Positions 7,212-15,056 of a DNA stretch of 30,699 nt are shown here, piece by piece. The stretch is from assembly GCA_034432795.1 (NCBI GenBank), contig DAOUBF010000053.1:1-30699 (forward strand), given 5' to 3'. Each line of letters starts with the position of its first letter. Position 1 is the first letter of the stretch. Source of the DNA: DAOUBF01 sp034432795. GTDB taxonomy: Bacteria > Chloroflexota > Anaerolineae > DSLN01. The notes beneath the pieces were generated by a model that was not told the DNA's origin, ran no database searches, and saw nothing but the letters and a program-made list of their open reading frames with translations. Both the position numbers and the translations under genes were made by a program.

Positions 7212-7315
7212 GGCAGGTATAGAAACCTGCCCTACACCTGGAGGGATGAGCGCACCAGGCCGGTAGGGCGGCTTTCCATAGCCGCCGAAGAGTACGCCGG
7301 GTAGAGAAACCCGGC
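7212..7315. repeat. Cluster of three stem-variable 7-bp palindromes
   Basis: Three hairpins share one design: a 7-bp perfect stem around a 6-base loop. They are GGCAGGT/ACCTGCC (7212-7231, loop ATAGAA), GGCGGCT/AGCCGCC (7267-7286, loop TTCCAT, i.e. ATGGAA on the opposite strand) and GCCGGGT/ACCCGGC (7296-7315, loop AGAGAA). Stems differ completely yet stay paired, and a CTAC or GTAG motif follows each. This fits a dispersed REP-like family. They fill most of the space between rpsO and the serine tRNAs, where I see no gene. Confidence 0.85.
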
Positions 7316-7366
7316 CTACGGTGCGCCTCGTCGACGATCTGACGTGGTCCGTAAATTGGCGTGACT

Positions 7367-7410
7367 GAAAAGGCAGGGACCCCTGGCCTCTGTTAGAGAC
7401 AGGGGTCCCT
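7367..7410 (-). terminator. Intrinsic terminator of the tRNA-Ser pair
   Basis: A perfect 11-bp stem, AGGGACCCCTG (7375-7385) with CAGGGGTCCCT (7400-7410), lies two bases past the tRNA-Ser(GCT) 3' end. On the minus strand it is followed closely by GCCTTTTCA. Stem strength and position support termination of the tRNA transcript. Confidence 0.82.
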
Positions 7411-7412
7411 GT

Positions 7413-7506
7413 TGGCGGGGAGGCAGGGATTCGAACCCTGGGTAGAGGTTTAAGCCCCTACAACGCATTAGCAGTGCGCCCCAATCGACCACTCTGGCAC
7501 CTCCCC
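7413..7506 (-). tRNA. tRNA-Ser (GCT anticodon)
   Basis: A 94-nt class II tRNA with acceptor stem GGGGAGG/CCTCCCC. The anticodon loop is CTGCTAA (GCT, reading AGC/AGT), the variable arm is long, the T-loop is GGTTCGAATCC, and CCA is encoded. It is the second gene of a tRNA-Ser pair. Confidence 0.96.
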
Positions 7507-7527
7507 GTAGGGTGCTGGCGCTGCAGC

Positions 7528-7620
<93 letters not shown>

Positions 7621-7631
7621 GAGACAGGTTC

Positions 7632-7660
7632 AGTATACCACGCGATGGCGGGGGTGTCAA
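7632..7660 (-). promoter_or_regulatory. Promoter of the tRNA-Ser pair
   Basis: Minus strand: perfect TTGACA (7655-7660), 17-base spacer, TATACT (7632-7637). The predicted start is about 5 bases before the mature 5' end of tRNA-Ser(TGA). It is divergent from the riboswitch promoter 34 bases away. Confidence 0.85.
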
Positions 7661-7693
7661 TGGGGGCATGGGGGGGGGCGAGCTTGTGTGAGA

Positions 7694-7721
7694 TTGACAG
7701 AGGGTGCGCTTCTCGTATAAT
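7694..7721 (+). promoter_or_regulatory. Promoter of the TPP riboswitch-tenA unit
   Basis: Perfect TTGACA (7694-7699) and perfect TATAAT (7716-7721) with a 16-base spacer. The start should be near 7728, about 10 bases before the riboswitch aptamer. Confidence 0.88.
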
Positions 7722-7738
7722 TTAACTGCGACAATCAA

Positions 7739-7828
7739 ACGGGGAGCTTGGGAGGTCCAGGCTGAGAGGAGGACAGATGTCCTCGACCCGAAGAACCTGA
7801 TCCGGGTAATGCCGGCGGAGGGAAGCGC
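7739..7828 (+). ncRNA. TPP riboswitch (THI element)
   Basis: The aptamer has the conserved thiamin pyrophosphate-binding pieces in order: GGGGAGC, the pyrimidine-binding CTGAGA (7762-7767), a variable P3 stem GAGGAC/GTCCTC, ACCTGATC (7795-7802), and GGGTAATGCCGGCGGAGGGA. Ligand binding should favour the terminator downstream and shut off the gene. A GAGGG near 7818-7822 can pair with CCCTC at 7857-7861 inside the terminator's left arm, giving a plausible antiterminator; that pairing is my inference. Confidence 0.95.
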
Positions 7829-7853
7829 AAAGCAGTGGCTTTGTCATGTCTTT

Positions 7854-7883
7854 ACACCCTCTCAGGCAGAGGGTGTTTTATTT
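7854..7883 (+). terminator. Riboswitch-controlled intrinsic terminator
   Basis: A perfect 9-bp stem, ACACCCTCT (7854-7862) and AGAGGGTGT (7868-7876) with loop CAGGC, is followed by TTTATTT. It stands between the TPP aptamer and the Shine-Dalgarno of the gene at 7911, as expected for transcriptional attenuation. A smaller CAAAGC/GCTTTG hairpin (7828-7843) lies between aptamer and terminator. Confidence 0.92.
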
Positions 7884-7910
7884 GGTACCCTTGAGAAAGG
7901 AGGTAGCCCC

Positions 7911-8594
7911 ATGTCCGCTCAACCTTCTACTCTAACTGCTGGCACGCTCATTGAACAGATACGCCAGGATTTAGGCCCCCTCATGAAAAAGATCGTCACC
8001 CATCGCTACCTGGATGCGCTGGAACAGAAAAAAGTCCCTGAAGATGCGCTGAAAATTCTGGCCAGCCAGCAATACCGCATCGTCACCAATGGCATCAGGA
8101 ACATCGCCTTAATCGTCTCGCGCTATGGCGATCTGCCCAGCCGCACAATTTTAAACGATTTCCTTCAGGCCGAATTTGCCGTCCGTGAAGCTATCCAGAA
8201 ATTTGCTAAAGCTGTGGGTTTGGAGGGAGAAGAATTGGAACATGCCCCTGTTTTAGCAGGGGCACTGATGTTCAGTTACTTTGAGACGTTTCTTTGTTTG
8301 TATGGCTGTGATGCAGATCTGATCACGGCCTTTTTCTTTGATGCTCAAGTGTGGATCAGCAATGCCCGCCGTGTCAGCCAGGCCCTTCAAACCCGCTATG
8401 GCCTCAGCCAGGAGGCGGTCACCTTTTTTGACATGTACGCCAACTATCAGGCGTCGGAGAGCGCGGTGATCCCGCCTGTGCAGGCCGCGCTTGACCGAGG
8501 GGTGCCCGCCTTTCAAATCCGGGAGGCTACTCGCCTGTTGTTGGAGTATGAATTGGCGTTTTGGGATGCCATGGCCGAAGCGGCCGGCATCTAA
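7911..8594 (+). CDS. TenA/PqqC-like (haem-oxygenase fold) family protein
   Basis: A 227-residue all-helical protein of the TenA/THI-4/PqqC superfamily. TenA enzymes hydrolyse aminopyrimidines to salvage the thiamin pyrimidine moiety. Family-like segments include ASQQYRIVTNGIRNIALI, an Asp/Glu-rich helix near ILNDFLQAEF, and the C-terminal LLEYELAFWDAM. I cannot confidently place the catalytic Cys of classical TenA: the equivalent helix reads FSYFETFLCLYGCDADL. The exact activity is therefore open, and a thiamin-related role rests mainly on the TPP riboswitch upstream. The start is ATG 7911 behind a near-perfect AAAGGAGGT. No other thiamin gene is adjacent, and the next gene is convergent. Confidence 0.88.
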   Translation: MSAQPSTLTAGTLIEQIRQDLGPLMKKIVTHRYLDALEQKKVPEDALKILASQQYRIVTNGIRNIALIVSRYGDLPSRTILNDFLQAEFAVREAIQKFAKAVGLEGEELEHAPVLAGALMFSYFETFLCLYGCDADLITAFFFDAQVWISNARRVSQALQTRYGLSQEAVTFFDMYANYQASESAVIPPVQAALDRGVPAFQIREATRLLLEYELAFWDAMAEAAGI

Positions 8595-8627
8595 AATCTA
8601 AAATAGAACTGTGCGGTCCCGCTCGCT

Positions 8628-11600
8628 CTACGGCACATCCACGATGTCCGCCAGAATAACGCGGTCGGCGGGGTGGGGCGCGCCATCTGGGGCACGGGCG
8701 GGCAGGCGTTGGCCGGTGGCCGCATCGTACCAGCCCAATGCCAGCCGGTAGCGGCCCGGTGGCACGTCTCCTAACGCCAGGGGGATGTCGTCGCTCACGA
8801 CTTCGCCCGGCGCCCATTGCCAGGTGGGATAGGCGCCGCTGTGAGGCTTGGTATCCACCTGGGCGACAATGTGCTCGGTGGTCGGGTCAAACAGGTGGAC
8901 GAAAAAGGTATAGTCGCCTGCGATGGCGGTGATCGCGCCCCAATGGAGCCGCAATCGCAGGCCGGGCCCCTCGCGCTCCAGGTCGTAGCCCCACAGGCGG
9001 ATCTGTCCGCCGAAGGTATCGCCGCGAGGGACGGCCAGCGGCGGGACGGTGAAATTGCGGGGACGGCCCGCCAGTTCAATTTGGCCCACGTCAACGCTCG
9101 CGCCGAGGGGGGCGTTGTCCTCGTCGGTTAAGATCAGGGCCAGGCGATAGCTCCCGGCGGGCAGGGTGGGCGGCGGCCTGAGCGAGAGGCGACCGGTGAC
9201 CAGCGCCCCGGCGGGCCAGAGCGCAGGCCGTGAACCGGGGGCCAGCGGCAGCGTGGCGCTATAGACGGTTGCGCCGGCGCTATCGCGCAGTGACCACAGC
9301 GCGGCGTAGTCGCGTTGGGGGCGGCCCAGCGCCAGCCAGGTGGCGGTGATCGGAAGGGCGTCCCCTTGTTGGGCCTGGGGCGGGACATCCAGGCGCACCA
9401 GGGCCATATCGCTGCTCAGGCGATGGGTGTAGGGCGTGCCGGGTTTGATCGTCGCCAGGGGCAGGCGGACGGGGAAGGTGCGCTGTTGCACGGGGGCCAG
9501 CGTTTGGGCAATGTATAGCTTCACCTCCATTTGGTAGCCATCGCCGGGCGGTGTCCCTTCGGGCAGCGTCAGGTCATAGCGGTCGGGGATTGCGCGGCAG
9601 GCGGGCCAGGCAGAGGTCGGGTAGAAGCCGTAGGCGGGCTGGGCGTCCAGCGCGGCCCACTCGTTGCCAGCGGCATCGCGCAGGCGCAGCGCGATCACGT
9701 AATTGGCCGTTGGCCCGGCATCCATTACCCAGCGCAGGCGCACGCGCAAGGTATGCGGGGCAAGTTGCTCGGCCTCCAGCGCGGGGCCTGCAGCGCTAGA
9801 GCAGTCGGCAACGGGAGCCTGGTCGGATGGGGTCAGGCGGACCGGGCGCAGGTACAGGTCGCCGCGTGGCTGGCCGCCCGGCGTGTAGGCGGGGAGCGGG
9901 CCAGCAGGCCCCCGCGCCCGGAGGCGCACGAAATACAGCCCTGGCGGCACGTCACTTGGGGCAGTGAGGCGAAAGGAGAGCGTGGGGGCAAGGGGCTGGC
10001 TCTGGCTGGCCAGGGTGTAGGCCGCACCGAAGAGGTGCTCGGCGGGCGAGACGAGTTCAGCGGTGATCGTGACGCTGCTCTCTATCCCCGGCGCCCAGTG
10101 CAAGGTGACGGTGAGTGCTTTTCCCCTTTCCACGGCGTTGGCTGAGTATTCATAGCGCAGCAGGCGGCCAGCGGGGCCAAAGTCCACCCCGGCGGGGTTA
10201 TGGTGTGGGTAGGCCATCTGCGCGAAGTCCAGGGTGATGTCATCCATCGGGGCGGCGGCGACTGGGAGCGCGTGCAGGATCAGGCTGACGAGCACGAAAG
10301 GGGGAAGCGCCAGGGCGATAGGGCGCAGCCGGAGGCGCCGGCGCTCGCGGGCCAGGAGGGCCAGGGCGGGGAGCAGCGCCAGGGTGGATAGGGCCTCGGC
10401 GCCGGCCCGCAGCGGCGTGCGACCCAGGCTCAAGCGGACTTCGTGCTCGCCAGCGGGCACGTCTACGACTATCCAGCCCAGGTGTTCAGCGGGGCGGGGC
10501 TGGACAGGCTGCCCGTCCAGGCGCGCCTGCCAGCCGGGCCAGTAGAGCGTGGGGAGGGCCAGGCTGGCGCCACCCGCGTCCGCCCGCACGCGCCAGGCCT
10601 GCGCCGTCGGCCCTTGCCAGAGCCGTTCGGCCTGGGCCTGGCCGGAAAGCACCCTGGCCGCTGCAGGCTGGCCGTGAATAAGTTGCGGCGAGGTGTACGG
10701 GCGGGGGACGGTCCAGCGGGGCAGGTATTCGGCGCGGATGGTGGTGCCGATGTTGCCGGTGAAAACCTCATATAGTTGTAGCTGTTCAGCGGTGACATCG
10801 GCGTCGCCGAGGGCTAGGAACTCTGGGCGTAGCCCGGCCAGCGCGGAGACGGCCAGTAACAGCGCCGGTATGGAAAGGCTAATGGCGGCCAGACGCGGGC
10901 GGGAAGCCAGCGGCAGAGCCAGCCCGCCAATCGTCAGGGCGCTGAAGAGGGCCTGAACCGAGAGAAAGCGCCAGGGGAACTGGACAAAGGGCAGGAGCGG
11001 CAGGTGATCCCACAGGGGCCGGGAGAGGGGCGTGATCATAAACGTGCTGAGCACCAGGCCGATCAGGATAAACAGCGCCTGCCCGTCCGCTCGACGCCGG
11101 AGCAGAGGCGCGATCAGGGCGAGCGCACCCAGGACGGTGAACGCGGCCTGTACCAGGCCCATCGCAAAGGGTGTGCCTGGCCCGCTGGTGTCGTAGTTGA
11201 AGATCAGGCCAGGCTGTACCAGATCGGCGTTGCGAAAATGCTCGGCGTAGTTGAAGTAGCCGGTGGTGACCACGCCAAGCTGGACATCGCCGCCCTCCGT
11301 CAGCGCGGGCAGCCAGAACCAGGCGGCCAGGGCCAGCCCCCAGAGGAGACCGGCGGCGATAGCGCAGACGACGAGTGACGAACGGCGGACGAAAAGGTGG
11401 ATCAGCGCGTAGAGCAGGATGAAGGGCGTGAAGATGAGGGCGGAGATGTTGTGCGTAAGGAGCAGGCCGGCGTAGGCAGCGGCGAGTAGAGCGGCCCGGC
11501 CCGGCGTGGGGCGCTCGGCAGTGCGCAGCACGGCCCACAGGATCAGCGGGTAGAAGACGAAGGCCCAGAATTCGGAGAGGGAGTCGCCGCGCACATAGAC

Positions 11601-12008
11601 GTTGACCATGTGGAAGGGGGCAAAGGTGTAGGCGATAGCGGCAAGGGTAGCCCCCGCCTGGCTGTTCAGGGTGCGGTGTGCCCAGCCGTACAGCGCCAGC
11701 CCGGCCAGGAGGAAGCCCAGGACCTGGACGGCCTTCAGGCTGGCGATGTAGCTCAGGCCGTAGGCTTTGAAGGCGGCGGCGAGGTAGTAGGGGAGCGCGG
11801 CATAGTAGTTGAAGAAGGGGTAGCCCAGGCCATAGGCTGCGTCCGGCATCCAGCGCACCGGGAAGACGCCGGCACGTAGGTTCGCCAGTAGCTCATACAG
11901 GCGGAAGAGCAAAAAGGGGCTGTCGCCACCCCCACGGGTATTGAGCAAGCCCCCATTCGCCAGCAGCGGCAGTGCCGCTGCCAGACCGGCGAACACGATC
12001 AGGATCAT
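8628..12008 (-). CDS. Large membrane protein, PTPS-related/YfhO-like, with extracytoplasmic beta-sandwich repeats
   Basis: This 1126-residue protein resembles the membrane '6-pyruvoyl-tetrahydropterin synthase-related' group, GT-C-like proteins thought to act in surface glycan assembly. Residues 1-400 hold about ten spans, with GGGDSPFLLFRLYELLANL and a GLGYPFFNYYAALPYY loop near the N-terminus. Residues 480-533 (LYWPGWQARLDGQ and following) match the YfhO-type periplasmic segment. Two more spans follow (about 535-585). Residues 610-1126 look like about four Ig/jelly-roll-like units, each ending in PPG-x-Y-x-(L/V)-x-(L/V). The last unit resembles the C-terminal domain of the GT39 at 15057-17072. 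The ATG directly abuts the stop of the preceding LysM gene, so the two are probably translationally coupled. Enzyme activity is unproven. Confidence 0.85.
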   Translation of the reverse strand: MILIVFAGLAAALPLLANGGLLNTRGGGDSPFLLFRLYELLANLRAGVFPVRWMPDAAYGLGYPFFNYYAALPYYLAAAFKAYGLSYIASLKAVQVLGFLLAGLALYGWAHRTLNSQAGATLAAIAYTFAPFHMVNVYVRGDSLSEFWAFVFYPLILWAVLRTAERPTPGRAALLAAAYAGLLLTHNISALIFTPFILLYALIHLFVRRSSLVVCAIAAGLLWGLALAAWFWLPALTEGGDVQLGVVTTGYFNYAEHFRNADLVQPGLIFNYDTSGPGTPFAMGLVQAAFTVLGALALIAPLLRRRADGQALFILIGLVLSTFMITPLSRPLWDHLPLLPFVQFPWRFLSVQALFSALTIGGLALPLASRPRLAAISLSIPALLLAVSALAGLRPEFLALGDADVTAEQLQLYEVFTGNIGTTIRAEYLPRWTVPRPYTSPQLIHGQPAAARVLSGQAQAERLWQGPTAQAWRVRADAGGASLALPTLYWPGWQARLDGQPVQPRPAEHLGWIVVDVPAGEHEVRLSLGRTPLRAGAEALSTLALLPALALLARERRRLRLRPIALALPPFVLVSLILHALPVAAAPMDDITLDFAQMAYPHHNPAGVDFGPAGRLLRYEYSANAVERGKALTVTLHWAPGIESSVTITAELVSPAEHLFGAAYTLASQSQPLAPTLSFRLTAPSDVPPGLYFVRLRARGPAGPLPAYTPGGQPRGDLYLRPVRLTPSDQAPVADCSSAAGPALEAEQLAPHTLRVRLRWVMDAGPTANYVIALRLRDAAGNEWAALDAQPAYGFYPTSAWPACRAIPDRYDLTLPEGTPPGDGYQMEVKLYIAQTLAPVQQRTFPVRLPLATIKPGTPYTHRLSSDMALVRLDVPPQAQQGDALPITATWLALGRPQRDYAALWSLRDSAGATVYSATLPLAPGSRPALWPAGALVTGRLSLRPPPTLPAGSYRLALILTDEDNAPLGASVDVGQIELAGRPRNFTVPPLAVPRGDTFGGQIRLWGYDLEREGPGLRLRLHWGAITAIAGDYTFFVHLFDPTTEHIVAQVDTKPHSGAYPTWQWAPGEVVSDDIPLALGDVPPGRYRLALGWYDAATGQRLPARAPDGAPHPADRVILADIVDVP

Positions 12009-13547
12009 TTACGTGCGGCGCGATAGATAGACGAACCCGGCGATGCCCAGCGCCGCCAGGAGGACCAGGATGCCGCTGGCCCGCCACAGGGACAGGCCCA
12101 GTTGTTGCAGCAGGCCGGCGCTCGCCTGTGGGGAGGTCTGCGGTGTGGCCGCTGCCGAGCGCGTCACGCCCAGCGAAACGCTTTCGTTTCGCCCTCCAAC
12201 CAGGGCTAATGACCATTCGGTGCGGGTGGTGGCGCGACCGCCTTCCGGTGGCTGGCCTTTGACCGTGTAGCTGCCGGCGGCCAGTTCCGCGAAGCAGTGT
12301 GGCTCGCTGCTGCCGACCGTTTCGTATGTGATGATAGGCTGGTCGCCCTGAAGCACCTCCAGTGTGGCCCCGGCGACCAGGCCCTCGCCCGCCTCACGCA
12401 GGCCATTGCCGTTGGCATCGTCAAAGGCCGAGACACAGATGCTGCCGCCGGGGACAGGCGTCGCGGTGGGGGGCGGCGCTGTGGGCGAGGGCAGTATAGC
12501 GGGCGTGTCGGTGGCCGGGACGGCGGTCGGCGTGGGCGTCACAGCCACCTCGCCCACGATCAGTTCCTGGCCCGCGTAGATGAGCGTGGAGTTTCCCAAT
12601 CCATTCAGGCGCTGAAGCTCGGCCACCGTCGTGCCGAACTTGAGCGCGATCCCCGACAGGGTATCCCCCTCCTGGACGATGTAGGTGATCTGGCCGCCCG
12701 CCCCTGGGGTGAAGGTCGCTGTTGGCGGTTGTGTGGGCCGGGGGGTGGGCGAGGGGCCAGGGGTGTTCGTGGGGCCGGGCGTGCGCGTCGGCGCCGGGGT
12801 CGGGCCGGCCTGCCCGATGACCGTCAGGCTGGCGTCGTCCCAATAGACGTTGTTGTTCGCCAGGCAGTAGGTCGGGTTGGAGTAGGTGAACACCGTGACC
12901 CGGCCCGCATTGCCCACGATGGCCTCCACGCGGAACTGAACATAGGCGTCAAAGGCCGAGTTCTCCCCTGACCAGACGATGGCCGGTGAGAAAGGGTTGG
13001 TGTCGCCGTTGGGGTCAATGCCGATGCGCAGGTGCATGGTGTTGTTCGTATCCGAGTGGTTGGGGTCGCCGTTTTCCGGCGCAGTCCAGCTCTGTCCCCA
13101 GATGGTGAAGCGCATGATGGCCCCGGCGGGGGCACTCACCTGCTGGTAGATGCCGGCGATGTGGCTGGCATACAACGTATAGTATTGCTGGGCGTTGCCG
13201 CCGCTGTGGATGCGATTGGCATAAGGGGCAGCTCCCTGGTAGCGTGGCCGGAATTTGTAGCAGGGCGGCTCGCTGGGCTGGGCAAACCAGGGTTGCCAGC
13301 CATCGGCGACGACGACCTCGCCATCGCCCTGCCAGGCGTAGAATCCCCCTTCAAAATCGGGGTTGGCCAGCAAGTTCTGCACAGGCGCAGCCTGGAGGCC
13401 CCCCACCCCACCCCTGCCCCACCCAGAGGGAAGCGGTACTAACGGATTAGCCTTGTGGTTAAGGGGGGTGAACGTTATCAGCATGGTCAGGGCCAGGCCC
13501 AGCCCGATCCGGGCCAGTCCCCTCAGGGGTTGCTCGCGGCTTTTCAT
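12009..13547 (-). CDS. Membrane-anchored LysM surface protein, copy 2
   Basis: A 512-residue secreted protein ending in a membrane anchor. In order: signal-type segment (about 10-26), a repeat-encoded insert (28-50), a beta-sandwich/CBM-like domain (57-246, ending NNNVYWDDASLTVIG), a Pro/Thr-rich linker, LysM (287-331, YIVQEGDTLSGIALKFGTT), another Pro/Thr linker, a Cna-B/SdrD-like domain with FDDANGNGLREAGEG (369-460), and a C-terminal transmembrane helix (488-508) with a short basic tail. LysM binds N-acetylglucosamine-containing glycans; the other domains suggest glycan contact and a stalk. It is a tandem paralogue of the next upstream gene and overlaps it by 4 bases (ATGA). AAGGAG lies 8 bases before its start. 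The signal region is unusual because dispersed repeats lie inside it. Confidence 0.92.
   Translation of the reverse strand: MKSREQPLRGLARIGLGLALTMLITFTPLNHKANPLVPLPSGWGRGGVGGLQAAPVQNLLANPDFEGGFYAWQGDGEVVVADGWQPWFAQPSEPPCYKFRPRYQGAAPYANRIHSGGNAQQYYTLYASHIAGIYQQVSAPAGAIMRFTIWGQSWTAPENGDPNHSDTNNTMHLRIGIDPNGDTNPFSPAIVWSGENSAFDAYVQFRVEAIVGNAGRVTVFTYSNPTYCLANNNVYWDDASLTVIGQAGPTPAPTRTPGPTNTPGPSPTPRPTQPPTATFTPGAGGQITYIVQEGDTLSGIALKFGTTVAELQRLNGLGNSTLIYAGQELIVGEVAVTPTPTAVPATDTPAILPSPTAPPPTATPVPGGSICVSAFDDANGNGLREAGEGLVAGATLEVLQGDQPIITYETVGSSEPHCFAELAAGSYTVKGQPPEGGRATTRTEWSLALVGGRNESVSLGVTRSAAATPQTSPQASAGLLQQLGLSLWRASGILVLLAALGIAGFVYLSRRT
13399..13466 (+). repeat. Repeat pair inside a coding region (C-rich element + module B, locus 4)
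   Basis: Positions 13435-13466 are module B of the modular family (GGTACTAACGGATTAG, then CCTTGTGGTTAAGGGG). It shares 27 identical bases with 20068-20094. The abutting C-rich stretch 13399-13434 resembles the unit at 30071-30110. Both lie within the signal-peptide region of the LysM gene on the opposite strand and encode about 23 residues (PLNHKANPLVPLPSGWGRGG and following). Confidence 0.88.
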
Positions 13548-15037
13548 GCTTTTTTCTCCTTAGATTGAGTGCCCTGGCGCCCCCGGCGCACCAGGAAGAT
13601 GGCCAGTGCGGCCAGGACAATTGTGCCCAGGCCGGCTGCCCATGCCAGAGCGGTGTTTGTGGACGGCGGACGCTGGACAGCAGATAACGGCTGTTCGGAC
13701 ACTGCGCTGCCGATGTTCACCTCAACCGTCTGGGCCGGGAGCAGGGCGATGGTGTGTGTCAGCGGTGTGGTTGCGTTCAATGTCTGCGGGAGACTGGCCG
13801 AGAGGGTGTAGCGGCCTGGGGCCAGGTCAAAACAATGCCAGGCTTCGTTTGTCGTGGCAACAAGCGTGCTGCTGCTGTCCATCAGCGAGATGGCCAGACC
13901 TGTCTGTCTCGCTTCGTCCGGCTGGCGCAGGCCATCCCGGTTGCTATCATAAAAGGCCAGCACGCAAAGCTGGCTGCGCTCTGGCTGCGGCGACCCGGTC
14001 GGCGACTGTGTTGGCGTCGGCGAGGGCGTGGCCGAAGGGCGCGACGTGGCCGTTGCTGGCCGAGCGGTTGCCGTGGGCGTTGGCGTGGCGAAAGCGACGA
14101 TCAGGACCTGCCCGACCGAGATCGCGGTAGACCCGTCCAGGTGGTTCAGGCGCTGAAGTTCGGCGACGGTGGTATTAAATCGCGTGGCGATGCTGCTCAG
14201 GGTATCGCCACGTTGGACGACATAGGTCACCGCGCCGGGCGGCAGGGTCGGCGAGGGACCGGGCGTGCGCGTGGGGCGAGGCGTGGGGGAGGGGCCGGGT
14301 GTGCGCGTGGGCGGGGGCGTCGGCGAGGGCGGGCCGAGCACCACCAGGCTGGCATCATCCCAATACACGTCATTGTCAGCGTTGCGATATTCCGGTGCGG
14401 CATAGAGAAAGACCGTAACCTGCGTGCCGACGGCGACGGCTTCCACTGTGAAGAGCTGGTAGGCGTCATAGGGGTCGGCGTATGGGGACCAGACGACGTT
14501 GGGGCTGGTCCAATCGGTGCCGCCGGTGGGGTCAATGCCGATGCGCATATGCATGGGCGAAGGGTTGACGGAGGTGGCATCAGGGCAGTCTTCAAAGTGC
14601 AGGCAACTCCAGGCCTGGCCCCAGGCGCTGAAGCGCAGGCGGGCGTTGCGGGGGACGGTAACCTGTTGCATAACGCCCCCGATAAACGTGGCGAAGCTGT
14701 GAAAGTATTGCTGCGCCTGCGCCCCGGAGCGAACGCGGGTGTAGGGGAAATCGGTGGTGAAGGCGGCTTTGTACTCCGGCTGGACTTTGTATCCCTGGGC
14801 GGTTTCCTCCGGCGATCCCTGAACCCAGTAGGGAAACCAGCCTTGGGCGACGTTGATATTGTCTCTGCCGGGGATCGGGGCCACATATGTCCCTTCAAAA
14901 CCGCCATTGAACAGCAGGTTTTCCTCCTGCTGGGCCTGGGCCGCATCGGCCCACGCTGAGATCAGCAGCGCCAGCAGGGCAAATATGTGCCATATAGATG
15001 GCAGACGACGGATGATGGACGATAGATAATCGCTCAA
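13544..15037 (-). CDS. Membrane-anchored LysM surface protein, copy 1
   Basis: A 497-residue paralogue of the downstream protein with the same domain order. It has a clean signal peptide ending AQA-QQ (1-36), a CBM-like beta-sandwich (39-235, ending DNDVYWDDASLVVLG), a Pro/Thr linker, LysM (270-315, YVVQRGDTLSSIATRFNTT), a Pro/Thr linker, a Cna-B/SdrD-like domain with FYDSNRDGLRQPDE (357-445), and a C-terminal helix (463-484) with a basic tail. It probably sits in the envelope, holding or binding a glycan. The start is TTG at 15037, chosen because AAGGAGG stands 7 bases upstream and no ATG fits. It lies 19 bases after the GT39 gene in one operon. A long antisense open frame across it is a shadow of the Pro/Thr codons. 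Confidence 0.93.
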   Translation of the reverse strand: MSDYLSSIIRRLPSIWHIFALLALLISAWADAAQAQQEENLLFNGGFEGTYVAPIPGRDNINVAQGWFPYWVQGSPEETAQGYKVQPEYKAAFTTDFPYTRVRSGAQAQQYFHSFATFIGGVMQQVTVPRNARLRFSAWGQAWSCLHFEDCPDATSVNPSPMHMRIGIDPTGGTDWTSPNVVWSPYADPYDAYQLFTVEAVAVGTQVTVFLYAAPEYRNADNDVYWDDASLVVLGPPSPTPPPTRTPGPSPTPRPTRTPGPSPTLPPGAVTYVVQRGDTLSSIATRFNTTVAELQRLNHLDGSTAISVGQVLIVAFATPTPTATARPATATSRPSATPSPTPTQSPTGSPQPERSQLCVLAFYDSNRDGLRQPDEARQTGLAISLMDSSSTLVATTNEAWHCFDLAPGRYTLSASLPQTLNATTPLTHTIALLPAQTVEVNIGSAVSEQPLSAVQRPPSTNTALAWAAGLGTIVLAALAIFLVRRGRQGTQSKEKKA

Positions 15038-15056
15038 GGTATGGCCTCCTTAACGA

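Noticed and set aside
7704..7910. N-terminal extension of the TenA-like gene
   Set aside because: It would translate the -10 box, riboswitch and terminator. The ATG at 7911 has a near-perfect Shine-Dalgarno.
13754..14959. 401-codon open frame antisense to the first LysM gene
   Set aside because: It is Arg/Gly-rich with no domain pattern and mirrors the Pro/Thr codons and GC bias of the real gene, which has a signal peptide, LysM domain and ribosome site.
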